Shown here piece after piece: positions 9,854 through 19,729 of a stretch of 64,000 nt of DNA; the first letter of the stretch is position 1; every line of letters starts with the position of its first letter. A model generated the notes under the pieces. It saw only the letters and a program-made list of their open reading frames with translations, had not been told where the DNA came from and did no database searches. Source of the stretch: JALYNX01 sp963724825 (GTDB taxonomy: Bacteria > Actinomycetota > Acidimicrobiia > Spongiisociales > ZC4RG35). The position numbers were made by a program, and so were the translations under genes. The stretch lies in NCBI GenBank assembly GCA_963724825.1, contig CAVRWT010000003.1, positions 210,223-274,222 on the forward strand. The letters run 5' to 3'.

Positions 9854-10582
9854 GTGGCGAGATACAGAAAGACCGCGCGGCTGGTTCACACCCTGGGCCT
9901 CGACTCGATCGCCCATCGACTTGCAGGCTCGCTCTGCGAAGTCGCCACCGACCGACCGGTGTTTCATCTCACCTTCGACGATGGCCCCCACCCCGAGGTC
10001 ACGCCCCGGCTTCTCGACCTCTTGGAAAGCCGCCAGGCTCCGGCAACGTTCTTCGTCCTCACCGAGGCGGCGGCGGCGAACCCTGAGCTGGCCCGGGAGA
10101 TCTTGGGGCGTGGGCATGACATCGGGCTGCACAGCCGAACCCACCCCCGCCTCTCGACCGCCCCGTTCTCGACGCTCGTCGACGAGATTTGGAAGGCGCA
10201 TCACGAACTCGAGGCACTCGTCGAGCGGCCCATTTCGCTCTTCCGCCCGCCCTACGGAGCTCACGGGATTCGCTCGACATACATGGTCAAAGCGAGAGGG
10301 ATGGAAACGGTGCTCTGGTCGGTCGACTCCGAGGACTGGAAGGGATTGCCGCCCGACGAGGCGTTGGACGCCAAGAAACTTCGCCCCGGTGGGATCCTGC
10401 TGCTCCACGACACCCCAGCCAGGGGTTCTGTAGTCGCCGATCAAGACCTTGGTTTGATAGACAAGGTGGAATTGACGGGGCTCTATCTCGACGAGCTGAG
10501 CAGCCTTGGTCTGAGCCCGGTGTCCCTCGGCGACCTCAGATCAGGCGGCAGTCCTGTGCTCCGGGCCAAGGTCGCCAAGTGA
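9854..10582 (+). CDS. Polysaccharide deacetylase (NodB/CE4)
   Basis: 242 residues, intact, from GTG 9854. CE4 motifs in order: HLTFDDGPH near residue 37, GLHSRTHPRL (H-x3-H), FRPPYGAHG, SVDSEDW, GGILLLHDT. No signal peptide or membrane helix is evident. It follows a GT2 gene by 5 nt and precedes a kinase-like gene by 25 nt, consistent with one transcript. It likely deacetylates a lipid-linked or polymeric amino-sugar intermediate of the envelope glycan; the substrate is inferred from context only. Confidence 0.92.
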   Translation: MARYRKTARLVHTLGLDSIAHRLAGSLCEVATDRPVFHLTFDDGPHPEVTPRLLDLLESRQAPATFFVLTEAAAANPELAREILGRGHDIGLHSRTHPRLSTAPFSTLVDEIWKAHHELEALVERPISLFRPPYGAHGIRSTYMVKARGMETVLWSVDSEDWKGLPPDEALDAKKLRPGGILLLHDTPARGSVVADQDLGLIDKVELTGLYLDELSSLGLSPVSLGDLRSGGSPVLRAKVAK

Positions 10583-10607
10583 TTGAGTTCCATCCGGCGA
10601 GCCCGAG

Positions 10608-11841
10608 TTGAACCGGCTGGCCATTGCCGAGAGTCTCTTCTCGACCCTCGACAAAGAGCACATCAGATACAGCCACTGGAAGAGCAACGAGCATCTAGTA
10701 GCCGCACTCCAAGGTCTGACCGATCTCGACCTGCTGGTGATGCCGGCCGACAAGGATCGATTCACGGCCATCGTCGCGGATCTCGGCTTCGTTCCCATGG
10801 TGGCTGCCGAGATAGAGATCCCGGAAGTGGAGAGCTACCTGGGATTCGATCCGGATACCGGCACGCTCCTCCACCTCGACGTCCAATACCGTCTGATCGT
10901 CGGTGAGCAGTTATAAAACCATCACTTGCCGGTCAGGATTGGCTCTTCGGGTGGTAGTTAGGTGTCAGACCCCGGAAGGAAGGCCGAGGTCACCGGCTTC
11001 AAGGAGCGTGTCGTACTCGACACCGTCGACTGGCGTTACGTCCTCGACCGCAGACAGTCGCTCCGGAAACGACTCAGACAGCACGAACGCCTCCGGCGTT
11101 ATCAGGCGATCTCGAAACGGCTGGGCTTGTGGTTTCGCTCGACCTCAATGGCGAGGAGGCTCGGCTGGGGCATCCCGAAGAGGAAGCTGGCCGGAAAAGC
11201 CCCTCTGGTCGCCACGGTTGGCGCCGACGGTTCGGGCAAGAGCCGGCTGACCAAAGACCTGGAGCGATGGCTGGGGTGGAAGCTCGAGGTGCGACACGTC
11301 TACTTCGGCCAGCCCAAAGGCGGGGTGGTTTGGAGGCTGCTCAGCAAACCAGGGAGCCTTCACGCGCAAAGGTGGGGACAGTCCGGGCAGTATCCGCAAA
11401 GTGGCCACACGCACCGATACCTGGAAGTGGTTGTGGCTGGCCAGACACCGGCGTCGGCTGGCTCAGAAGGCGCGGGATGACACCCGGAATGGAGTGACCG
11501 TCATCGCCGAGCGCTTCCCGCTCGCCGAGTTTTACCCCATGAGCGAGCCGATGGATGGCCCGCGGCTTCAAGGGTCCTCAGGCGGTACTGCGAGGAGAGA
11601 GCTCGCCATATATCGAGGCATCGAGCCGCCCGACTTAACGATCATTCTCCAAACCGACTTGGGAACCCTCCGCGATCGCAAGCTCGATCTCACTCTCGAG
11701 GAGCACACAGCGAAAGTGGAGGCAGTGGCCGGACTGACGCCGGGTCCGGGTCGTGTCATCATCGACGCCGGTCCCCCATACGAAAGAGTCCTTCTCGAGG
11801 CAAAGGCCGCAGTCTGGGAGGCGATCCTTGCGACACGTTGA
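10608..11841 (+). CDS. Nucleotidyltransferase-like / thymidylate-kinase-like P-loop fusion, frameshifted
   Basis: About 410 residues if corrected, from TTG 10608. The N-terminus (HIRYSHWKSNEHLVAALQG, then DLDLLV, later LLHLDVQYRLIVGEQL) resembles nucleotidyltransferase-fold domains found with polysaccharide genes. The C-terminal half has Walker A VGADGSGKS near 11225, then VRHVYFG and ERFPLAEFYP, as in thymidylate-kinase-like P-loop proteins. Breaks occur near 10913, 10945 and 11400. A real dTMP kinase role is unlikely given the fusion and context; activation or phosphorylation of a glycan precursor is more plausible but unproven. Confidence 0.65.
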
Positions 11842-12574
11842 GTTCCTTGGCCTGCCCGGGTCCGGGAAGACCACTCTCGTCACCAAGGTGGTGGCGGCCT
11901 TGGATGGTGCGATCGAGCTCGAGGATGCGGTGCGCTCGGCCGTCGCCGCCGGCGGCATCGATGCCACTTCCAGGACCGCAGCCCGGGTTTCAAGGTCGAG
12001 CTCGAGCCGTCTTTGGAAGAGCGCCTACGCCCGATCTACTGACCGCTTCGATGCACTGAAGAGGTTCCTCTCGGCGCATCCCCAGCTCATGGAGACCGTC
12101 CTCGCCGCTCAAAGGGAACGCCGTGATCGTGACCGCGGTCAGGACCTGGTCTTGGGGTGGGTGATGAATCTGTTCGCTCGATACCAACTCGCCACCGAGG
12201 CCGAAGCTTCCGAGTTTCTGCTGATCGATGAAGGGTTCTGCCAGCGGGCGCTGGCCCTGTTTGGATACGGCTTCGCCCCGGAGGATCAACCTCGCCTCAA
12301 TGACTATCTCACCGAGATGCCGAGACCCGAGGTAGTCGTCCTGGTCGAGACGCCGCTCGCCAGATGTGTGGAGCGTCTCGACAAGAGAGGTTGGTCGGAG
12401 CGACTCATCGGGCTCTCGCCTGACGTTCGCCGCGGCTTCCTCGACACTTCGTTCGAGGTGTTGGGACAGGTGGCCGACCAAGCTGAAAGGCTGGGCTCCC
12501 GGGTCATCCGCGTTGACGGCGAGCAACCGGCAGACGTCGGAAGCCAGGCCGTGGTCGTTCTCCTCGCTGGCTGA
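11828..12574 (+). CDS. P-loop NTPase / kinase-like protein
   Basis: About 248 residues from a TTG at 11828 (RHVEFLGLPGSGKTTL), overlapping the end of the previous gene by 14 nt, so translationally coupled. Walker A is GLPGSGKTT at residues ~7-15. A conserved acidic segment FLLIDEGFCQRALALF near 12220 fits Walker B, and VVLVETPLARCVERLDKRGW resembles the LID/R-rich region of nucleoside-monophosphate-kinase-like enzymes. The family is broad (AAA_33/deoxynucleoside-kinase-like) and the substrate cannot be called. Last gene of the 8861-12574 glycan run. Confidence 0.7.
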   Translation: MRHVEFLGLPGSGKTTLVTKVVAALDGAIELEDAVRSAVAAGGIDATSRTAARVSRSSSSRLWKSAYARSTDRFDALKRFLSAHPQLMETVLAAQRERRDRDRGQDLVLGWVMNLFARYQLATEAEASEFLLIDEGFCQRALALFGYGFAPEDQPRLNDYLTEMPRPEVVVLVETPLARCVERLDKRGWSERLIGLSPDVRRGFLDTSFEVLGQVADQAERLGSRVIRVDGEQPADVGSQAVVVLLAG

Positions 12575-12722
12575 CCCAGCGCCCGAAGTCATAATTCTGG
12601 GAACTTGGTAGCGTCCGCGAAACTTATCGAGATAACCACTTGGAGTGGTCGAACAACCCTCTTAGTATTCACGAACAGAAGCTGTGGGGCTTCTCCAAAC
12701 AACGGGCATGGGAGACAAATCA
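12575..12722. other. Leader/intergenic region before the first SLH-like protein gene
   Basis: 148 bp, AT-richer than its surroundings, with the short inverted repeat CCACT-TGG-AGTGG (12636-12648). I looked for a known riboswitch core and did not recognise one. It probably contains the promoter of the secreted-protein gene. Confidence 0.35.
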
Positions 12723-15609
12723 ATGGGCAGCCGGATCGCTCCGGATGGGGGCACGCGTTTCTTCGTTTCGCTACTAGTCATCGCACTGGTGGCATCAATG
12801 GTCCAATTCGTGGCGGTGGCACCGGCCTCCGCAGTGGCCGGAGATCTCGGCCCAACCATCGTTCCTGGGACCAGCACCGCTGCCCTTGAAGACGAGGACG
12901 GGCAATGGGATACCAAGAACCAACACCGTTCCTGGTTCGTGGAGAACCGCTGGGACGCCATTCTCCCGATGAAGTCCGTCGCCAACGGCGGGGTTGCCTC
13001 CGTCGAATCGGCATGGTGGATAGTGAGAAGGCGATCCCCGAAGCCTTCGGGAATCAACCGATCACCACCGGCGGCGCTGAGGTCAGCGCCGCCCCCACCC
13101 ACCGCCCGGACGTCTTCTGGGACGACACCGCAAACACTCTCTACATTCTTATGAGCGGCGCCGCCACCACCACCCTCTACGTCTACACCTACGACGACGG
13201 TACCGACACCTACACCTTCTCCCACAGCTCCGACGTCCCCGATTTCGAGGCGTCCAACTCCCGGGCCGCGATCTTCAAGGACAGCAACGGCGACCTCTGG
13301 GCATCGAAGATGGATGGTGGCGGCCTTGACGTCAGTCGCTCCGGTGACAACGGGGTGTCCTGGTTGACGCCAGTCACCCTGACCTTGCCGGTGGACGAGG
13401 GTCAGACCGCGATCACCGAGGTTGGCGGCACCCTGGCCGTAGCCGCTGCCGAGAACGGAGATGGGCTCGACGTCGCCGAGGCCGGCCGCTTCTCCAAATA
13501 CCTCTTCTACACCCTGCCGCTGGCTCAGGCCGCCAACTTTGCCAATGTCATCTACGGGACCGGGACCCTCACATTTACCGGTGTCGTCACGCCCGGTGAG
13601 ACCGTGACCATCGGCTCTCGCACCTACCAGTTCGTCGCCACCATGGTCGGGGCGGTCGAGAACGACGTCCTAATCGGGGGCAACGCTCGAGCGAATCTGG
13701 CGTTGGCGATCAACCACGAGGGAACGCCCGGACTGCAGTACCACGCCGACACCGAAGCCCATCCCGACGTGTTCGCCGAGGACACGGGGACACTGCTCCT
13801 CACCGCCAAGGCGTCGGGCACGGAGGGGAACGTCGCTACCACAGAGACCATGGTCAATGGCGCTTTCGGGGCGGCGACCCTCACCGGCGGCGCCTCGACA
13901 TGGACTCGAGAGAACGTCCCCCTCGCCCAGATCGGTGTCGACCCCGACCAACGTGGCCGTGTATCACGCTGATGACGAGATCAGTCTGGTGCGGAGCGAC
14001 CGACATCTACATAGCCACCGAGACCTCACGCACTTGCACCGGAGCCGGCTGTGGCAACTCGGGGTACTTCACGTCAAACCCACAGGTGATCCTGTACAAG
14101 CGGACCTCGGCGGGGGTGTGGACTCAGCACAACGTGAAGCTGGATCAAGCCAGCTCGACGCTGGACCGCAAGCGTCCGGTAGTGACCATTCTCGACACCA
14201 ACCTCTACATCTTCTCGATCGACAACAACCGGACCAACAGCGCCTACTGGGTCAGATCACTCACCACCGCCCTTCCCACGGGGTCATGGGGAGGGACCAA
14301 CGGGTTCGCCTTCAACACTCAGTTCGAATCGTTTCCGAAACAACATCCTCCCCCGGGACCCGGTGACTACCGCTCAGCGGCTCCCGGTCCTGATCGACTG
14401 GGCCAACGAGGATCCGAGTCAGGACGCCACCATTTGGCAAACCAGCTTCCCCAACTCGGGCAACCAGGTGCCCGGCGTGTTCGCCGGTGAGGACAAGACG
14501 GTCAACCTGACACCGGCCACCAGTCTCGGCGGTGTTGTCACCAACGACGGCTGGGCGGTGCGGTGACCTCGCAATGGACTGTGGTCTCCGTTCCTCCCAC
14601 AGGATCGGCAATCATCACCAACCCGGCGAGCCCGACCTCGACCGTGTCCTTCACCCTGAGCGGGGTATACGTGTTGCGTCTCACGGCGACCGAGACCGTG
14701 GCGAACACGCTGACCAACTCCGACGACGTGACGATCAACGTGACCGGGATCAACAACACCCCACCGACAGTCTCGGTGGCCGAGCCTGACAACGGCGACA
14801 GCGCCACGCCGGGCTCGGTGGTGTTGTTCCAGGCCACAGCCAGCGACCCCCAGGATGGTGATATCTTCAGGTGCCATCGTGTGGACCTCGAGTCGCGACG
14901 GAGTCATCGGGTTCGGTGGATCCTTCGCCGAAGACCAATCTCAGCACCGGAGTCCACGTCATCAAGGCCACCGTCTCCGATGGTGAGTTCTCGGTGTCCT
15001 CGCCGAACATATCCCTGACCATTGGGACCGGTGGCGGCGGAGGAGGTGGCGGTGGTGGCACGCCGGACAACCCGTTCATCGACGATGACGGCAACGTGTT
15101 CGAGAACGCCATCGAATGGCTTTATGCGCAGGGGATCACCCAGGGATGCAACCCTCCCACCAACAACAGGTTCTGCCCCAACGACTTCGTGACCCGGGGA
15201 CAGATGGCCGCCTTCCTGGTTCGAGCCCTGCACTACACGGCAGGGGGCAACACCAATTACTTCGTCGATGACAACGGGAACGTCTTCGAAGGCGCGATCA
15301 ACAAGCTGCGCACCGCGGGCGTGACCCTGGGCTGCAACCCCCCGACCAACAACCGGTACTGCCCCAACGACTTCGTGACCCGGGGACAGATGGCCGCCTT
15401 CCTGGTCCGGGCCTTTGGCTACTCGGCCGGTGGGAGCACCAACTACTTCATCGATGACAACGGAAGCGTGTTCGAGACCGCCATCAACCGGTTGCGCACC
15501 GCGAGTAACCCAGGGCTGCAACCCGCCAGCCAACAACCGGTACTGCCCCACTGCCAATGTCACCAGGGGCCAGATGGCCGCCTTCCTGAAGCGGGCACTC
15601 GGTGGTTAG
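12723..15609 (+). CDS. Secreted multidomain protein with three C-terminal SLH-like repeats, frameshifted
   Basis: About 960 residues if corrected; start at ATG 12723 (or in-frame ATG 12711). A signal peptide RFFVSLLVIALVASMVQFVA ends near APASA. Next is a beta-rich region (PDVFWDDTANTLYILMSGA, SRSGDNGVSWLTPVT), then a module near 13540-13890 (TFTGVVTPGETVTIGSRTYQF) like domains in phage tail proteins, then propeller-like sequence. An Ig/cadherin-like domain (TSTVSFTLSGVYVLRLTATE) and a Gly-rich linker lead to three Cys-containing SLH-like repeats at 15069-15606. At least six frame breaks are needed. Likely a surface protein held on the wall by the repeats; 15.0-15.5 kb is intact and clear. 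Confidence 0.75.
15069..15606 (+). repeat. Three tandem SLH-like repeats (protein 1)
   Basis: Three ~60-residue units, each with FIDDDGNVFENAIEWL, then GITQGCNPPTNNRFCPND, then VTRGQMAAFLVRAL. The paired Cys in GCNPP...FCP are in every unit; the last unit ends AAFLKRALGG and has a frame break before VTQGCNPP. Confidence 0.85.
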
Positions 15610-15664
15610 AGCTCGGATCTGATCATCGAGTGCCCGTACACGGGCTAGAGAGGGGAAACAGGGG

Positions 15665-17997
15665 ATGTTTGGGAGGATGAGGCGGCGGCTGACGCTGGTC
15701 GGGTTGGCGTGTTCATTGGTGGTGACCGGAGCGCTCCCCGGTGGCCTCGGGATTGCACTGGCGATCGACGATCCGGCCGATTTGGTGCAGGTGGTCGACA
15801 CCACGACTGCTTTCACTCCGAGTTCGCCCGGGCCGGCGGATGGCGTGTCGACCGGCACATGACGGCTTGAACGCAAGCCTGATCGTGGTCGACTCCGATA
15901 CGACCACCCGGGGACCTTCTTCGTTCGACCTCACCACCGGTCTCATCCGCTACACCAGCGACCCCGCTCTTGGCGGGGTCAACCATGACGCCACAGGGTG
16001 TCGCCTATGACAGTGCGAGCGGGACTCTGTTCATTTCCAGCGGCAGCAGTTCGACGTCTTCCTTTTCCACGCCGGGACAGATCGAAGATTCGACACCGGC
16101 GACGACAGCGCCGTGACCCAGATCAAGTCGGCAGTGACACGGAGGACCCGGCCTTCAATCCCGACAATGGTCATCTCTGGTTCTGGACGGTGAGACCGGA
16201 ACCGTTCTATGACATCGACCCCGTCGTGAACGGATTTGGTGATCTAGACGACACGATCACTCCGTTTTCCATACCTCAGGATGACGACGGCAACCTTCCC
16301 GGGACTGGGAAGGGCTTGCCTACGACCCGGTCAGTCACAACCTGATCGCCGGCGCCAAGTTCAACAACCAAATCATCTTCGAGTTCACCACCGCCGGGGT
16401 CTACGTCCAGCAACACGACACCTCGAGCCTCGGCGATCTGCAACAGATATCGGGTCTCGGCGCCCAACCCGAAACCGACCCGTACCCGGTCACGTACTGG
16501 ATCGCCGACCGAGGGGTCGAGGGCTCTGTTCAAGATGGCAAGCTCTTTCGAGTCACCTTTGGCCCAGCTCCGGTCCTGCCCCCGGCCCCGCCGGTGCTGA
16601 CAACGATTCCCCCGATCCCGGCAGTCAACGAGGGGACACTGGTCACTTTCGACGCCAACGCCACCGACCCGAACATCGCTGACACGTTGACCTTCTCCAT
16701 CCATCCCACGCTCCCGGGGTCACCCCCCGGCGCGACGATCAACGCCACCACCGGAGTGTTCACCTGGACCCCGACCGAGGCCCAAGGGCCTGGGTCCGGC
16801 GCCTACATAATCAGAGTGGTCGTCAGCGATGGCGCCGAGACGGACTTCCAGGATGTGTCGATCACTGTCAACGAGGTCAACTCGCCGCCGGTGATCACCG
16901 GCGGCCCCTTCACTCCACTCCACGGTGAGGGGGAGGCAGTCACCTTTGACATGCACGGCACCGACTCCGATCTCCCGGCACAAACCAAGACCTGGAGCGC
17001 CACTGGGCTGCCTCCAGGGCTGGGGATCAACACTGCCACCGGGCGGATCTCGGGAACCGTGAGTGCCGGCGCCACTTCTGGTTCGCCGTACTCGGTGCAG
17101 GTCACGCTCTCCGATGGAATCGCCCAGGACATCGAGAACTTCGATTGGACGATCCAGAACACCAATCCACACGCCCCAGTGTTGAACCCCATCAGCAACA
17201 AGACCATCACCCAGGGTTCGGCGTTGACCTTGAAAGCGACCGCCAGCGATGCGGATAGTGGCCAGACTCTGACGTTCTCGCTGGTGAACCCACCCGGCGG
17301 GGCCACCATCTCGAGCAACGGCAATTTCAGCTGGACTCCAAGTCAGGCCGGCAACTACCAGGTGACAGTGAAGGTGACCGACAACGGAAGTCCGGCCCGG
17401 AGCGACAGCAGGACATTCACGGTGACCGTTCAGGCCCAGCCTCCAGTGAATATCAACCCGTTCGTCGATGACGACGGAAGCGTTTTCGAGAACTCGATCG
17501 AGTGGCTCGACTCCCAGGGAATTACCTCTGGATGCAACCCCCCAATGAATGATCGCTTCTGCCCCGATGACTACGTGACCAGGGGCCAGATGGCCGCCTT
17601 CCTGGTCCGGGCACTCCACTACAGCGACGGGGGCAACGTCAACTACTTCATCGACGACAACGGTCACGTCTTCGAGAACGCGATCAATCGGCTGCGCACC
17701 GCTGGGGTGACCCAGGGATGCAACCCACCGACCAACAACCGCTACTGCCCCAATGCTTTCGTCACCCGGGGACAGATGGCAGCGTTCCTGGTCCGGGCGT
17801 TCGAGTACACCGCTGGGGGGAGCACCAACTACTTCATCGATGACAACGGGAACGTGTTCGAATCGGCCATCAACCGATTGAGGACAGCCGGGGTCACTCT
17901 CGGTTGCAACCCCCCTGTCAATGACCGGTACTGCCCCAATGCCTTGGTCACCCACGGACAGATGGCGGCCTTCCTAAAGCGCGCCCTCGACGGTTGA
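15665..17997 (+). CDS. Secreted beta-propeller / Ig-cadherin protein with three SLH-like repeats, frameshifted N-terminus
   Basis: About 775 residues; starts MFGRMRRRLTLVGLACSLVV at ATG 15665, a clear signal peptide. The first third, broken several times before 16330, reads as an SdiA-regulated-like beta-propeller (VAYDSASGTLFISSG, WEGLAYDPVSHNLIAGAKF, YWIADRGVEGS). An intact stretch from ~16560 carries three Ig/cadherin-like domains (NEGTLVTFDANATDPN, GTVSAGATSGSPYSVQVTLS, GSALTLKATASDADSGQTL), then three SLH-like repeats at 17455-17994. Same architecture as the next gene. Probably an anchored surface adhesin or binding protein; the ligand is unknown. It follows the first SLH-like gene by 56 nt. 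Confidence 0.8.
17455..17994 (+). repeat. Three tandem SLH-like repeats (protein 2)
   Basis: Intact set of three units: SQGITSGCNPPMNDRFCPDD, AGVTQGCNPPTNNRYCPN and AGVTLGCNPPVNDRYCPN, each followed by VT(R/H)GQMAAFL. The third has His for Arg in VTHGQM. Confidence 0.9.
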
Positions 17998-19696
17998 CAT
18001 GGGCCGTCGTGTGTAGGCGAGCTTTGGGGGGTGGGTCGGTTCTCGTCGTTCTTCTGGCCGGGCTGCTCCTGCTTGTCGGGACAGGCGTTGCCTGGGCGGA
18101 CATCTCCGTTAGCCGATATCTCGAGGTCGAAGCCGATCAATGGGAGGTCTGGGCGCCCGGGCCTTCGGGGGTGGCTCGGAAAGACGCGAACACGATGTTC
18201 GTGGTCGACACCGACCGCAACAACTACGCGGAATGGGAAGACGACGGGATCAACCTCTGGGAGATCTCCATGACCGGGAGCGTGATACGAACCGGGGCAC
18301 TCTCATTCCGCGAGCCCACCGGCGTCGACTTTGTGCCCGCCACAGGCACCCTGTATGTGTCTTCCGACAGCACGCGGGTGGTGTGTATGCCATAACCGCA
18401 GGTGGTGACGGCAATTTCGGGACCGGAGACGATGTCGAGCACCTCATAGACATAGGGAGCGGTGACGTCGAAGACCCCGTCTACGACCCAGTGTCCGGCG
18501 ACCTCTTTGTACTGAACGGCGGCAACAGCGGAGTGATCTACCGGGTAGACCTGCCTTCTGAAAGTGTGCTTCCCAACCCGATCGAGCTGTCCGACTACGG
18601 GGCCGACTGGGAGGGCCTGGCACTGACCCCTGACGGGAATCTGTTGGCCGGCAACAACTTGGGCCAGGAGATTCATGTCTTCGACAAGGCGGGCAACCAT
18701 CTCCAAGTGATCGACCTTGCGGGGATCAACGACGGCGAATCCGGTGGCGATGAGCTCATTCGCATCTCTGGACTTGGTGTGTCCACCCCTGGTGCGGGCG
18801 GTACCGGATACGACATCTGGGTCGCCGATCGTCAGGCGACATGCAACTGCGACGAGCCCGACAACATCGACGGACGGGTGTGGCGGCTCAGCACCGATGG
18901 GACACCGCCACCTCCGACTTCCACCTCCTCGTCCTCTTCGTCTTCCTCGTCGTCCTCCTCAAGCAGTAGTTCCTCTTCTAGTTCCAGCTCCAGCAGCGAG
19001 TTCGACCTCCAGTTCGACATCGTCCACGACGTCTTCAACCACATCGAGCACGACCTCGACCACGACCACCACAACGATGCCGACCACGACAACCACCAAC
19101 CCCGGCACGACCACAACTACCACCCAGCCCAGCGGCGGGGGTGGCGGGAGCAACCAGAACCCGTTCACCGATGACAACGGGTCGGTCTTTGAGAACTCCA
19201 TCGAGTGGCTGGCGGCCCAAGGGATCACGCAGGGTTGCAACCCACCGGCCAATACCAAGTTCTGCCCCAACGACCAGGTCACCCGAGGCCAGATGGCGAC
19301 TTTCCTGGTCCGAGCCCTCGACTACCCGAGCACCAACAACGATTGGTTCATTGATGACCAGGGCATATCTTCGAAGGTGCGATCAACCGACTCCGTGAGG
19401 CCGGTGTGACCCAGGGTTGCAACCCGCCAGACAACAACCGCTTCTGCCCCAACACCTACGTGACACGTGGGCAGATGGCCGCCTTCATGGTTCGGGCCTT
19501 CGGCTATTCAGGTGGAGCCTCGACCAACTACTTCGTCGATGACAACGGCCACATCTTCGAAGGCGCCATCAACCGGCTTCGCACCGCCAAAGTGACCCTG
19601 GGCTGCAACCCGCCGGCCTACAACCGATACTGTCCCGACGAATACGTCACCAGGGGACAGATGGCGGCCTTTCTGAAACGGGCCCTGGAGGGCTGA
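17994..19696 (+). CDS. Secreted beta-propeller protein with Ser/Thr linker and three SLH-like repeats, frameshifted
   Basis: About 565 residues. The open frame begins at TTG 17994 (GTG 18009 is an alternative), with signal peptide VLVVLLAGLLLLVGTGVAWA. An SdiA-regulated-like propeller (GPSGVARKDANTMFVVDTDR, DVEDPVYDPVSGDLFVLNGG, DWEGLALTPDGNLLAGNNLG, DIWVADRQ) parallels the previous protein. The linker at 18920-19140 is first poly-Ser, then Thr-rich, then Gly-rich, as expected for a glycosylated wall-spanning stalk. Three SLH-like repeats follow. Breaks lie near 18388, 19005 and 19366. The gene overlaps the previous stop, so the two surface proteins are likely coexpressed. Confidence 0.8.
19158..19693 (+). 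repeat. Three tandem SLH-like repeats (protein 3)
   Basis: Units GITQGCNPPANTKFCPND, GVTQGCNPPDNNRFCPNT and KVTLGCNPPAYNRYCPDE, each followed by VTRGQMA(T/A)F. A frame break at ~19366 falls between units one and two. Confidence 0.85.
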
Positions 19697-19729
19697 CCAC
19701 CGGTCGCTGCCACCCGCCAGGAGTCACGC

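Noticed and set aside
12575..12722. Riboswitch (c-di-GMP or c-di-AMP type) before the surface-protein gene
   Set aside because: No recognisable conserved core; only a 5-bp inverted repeat.
16720..17955. 411-residue minus-strand open frame
   Set aside because: Mirror frame of the SLH-like protein; repeats in it only echo the repeats on the plus strand.
18832..19282. Minus-strand open frames rich in Glu/Leu or Val
   Set aside because: They are the reverse of the Ser/Thr codon run of the surface-protein stalk.
15069..19693. CRISPR-like regular repeats
   Set aside because: Repeats are ~180 bp coding units with protein-level conservation and no spacers.
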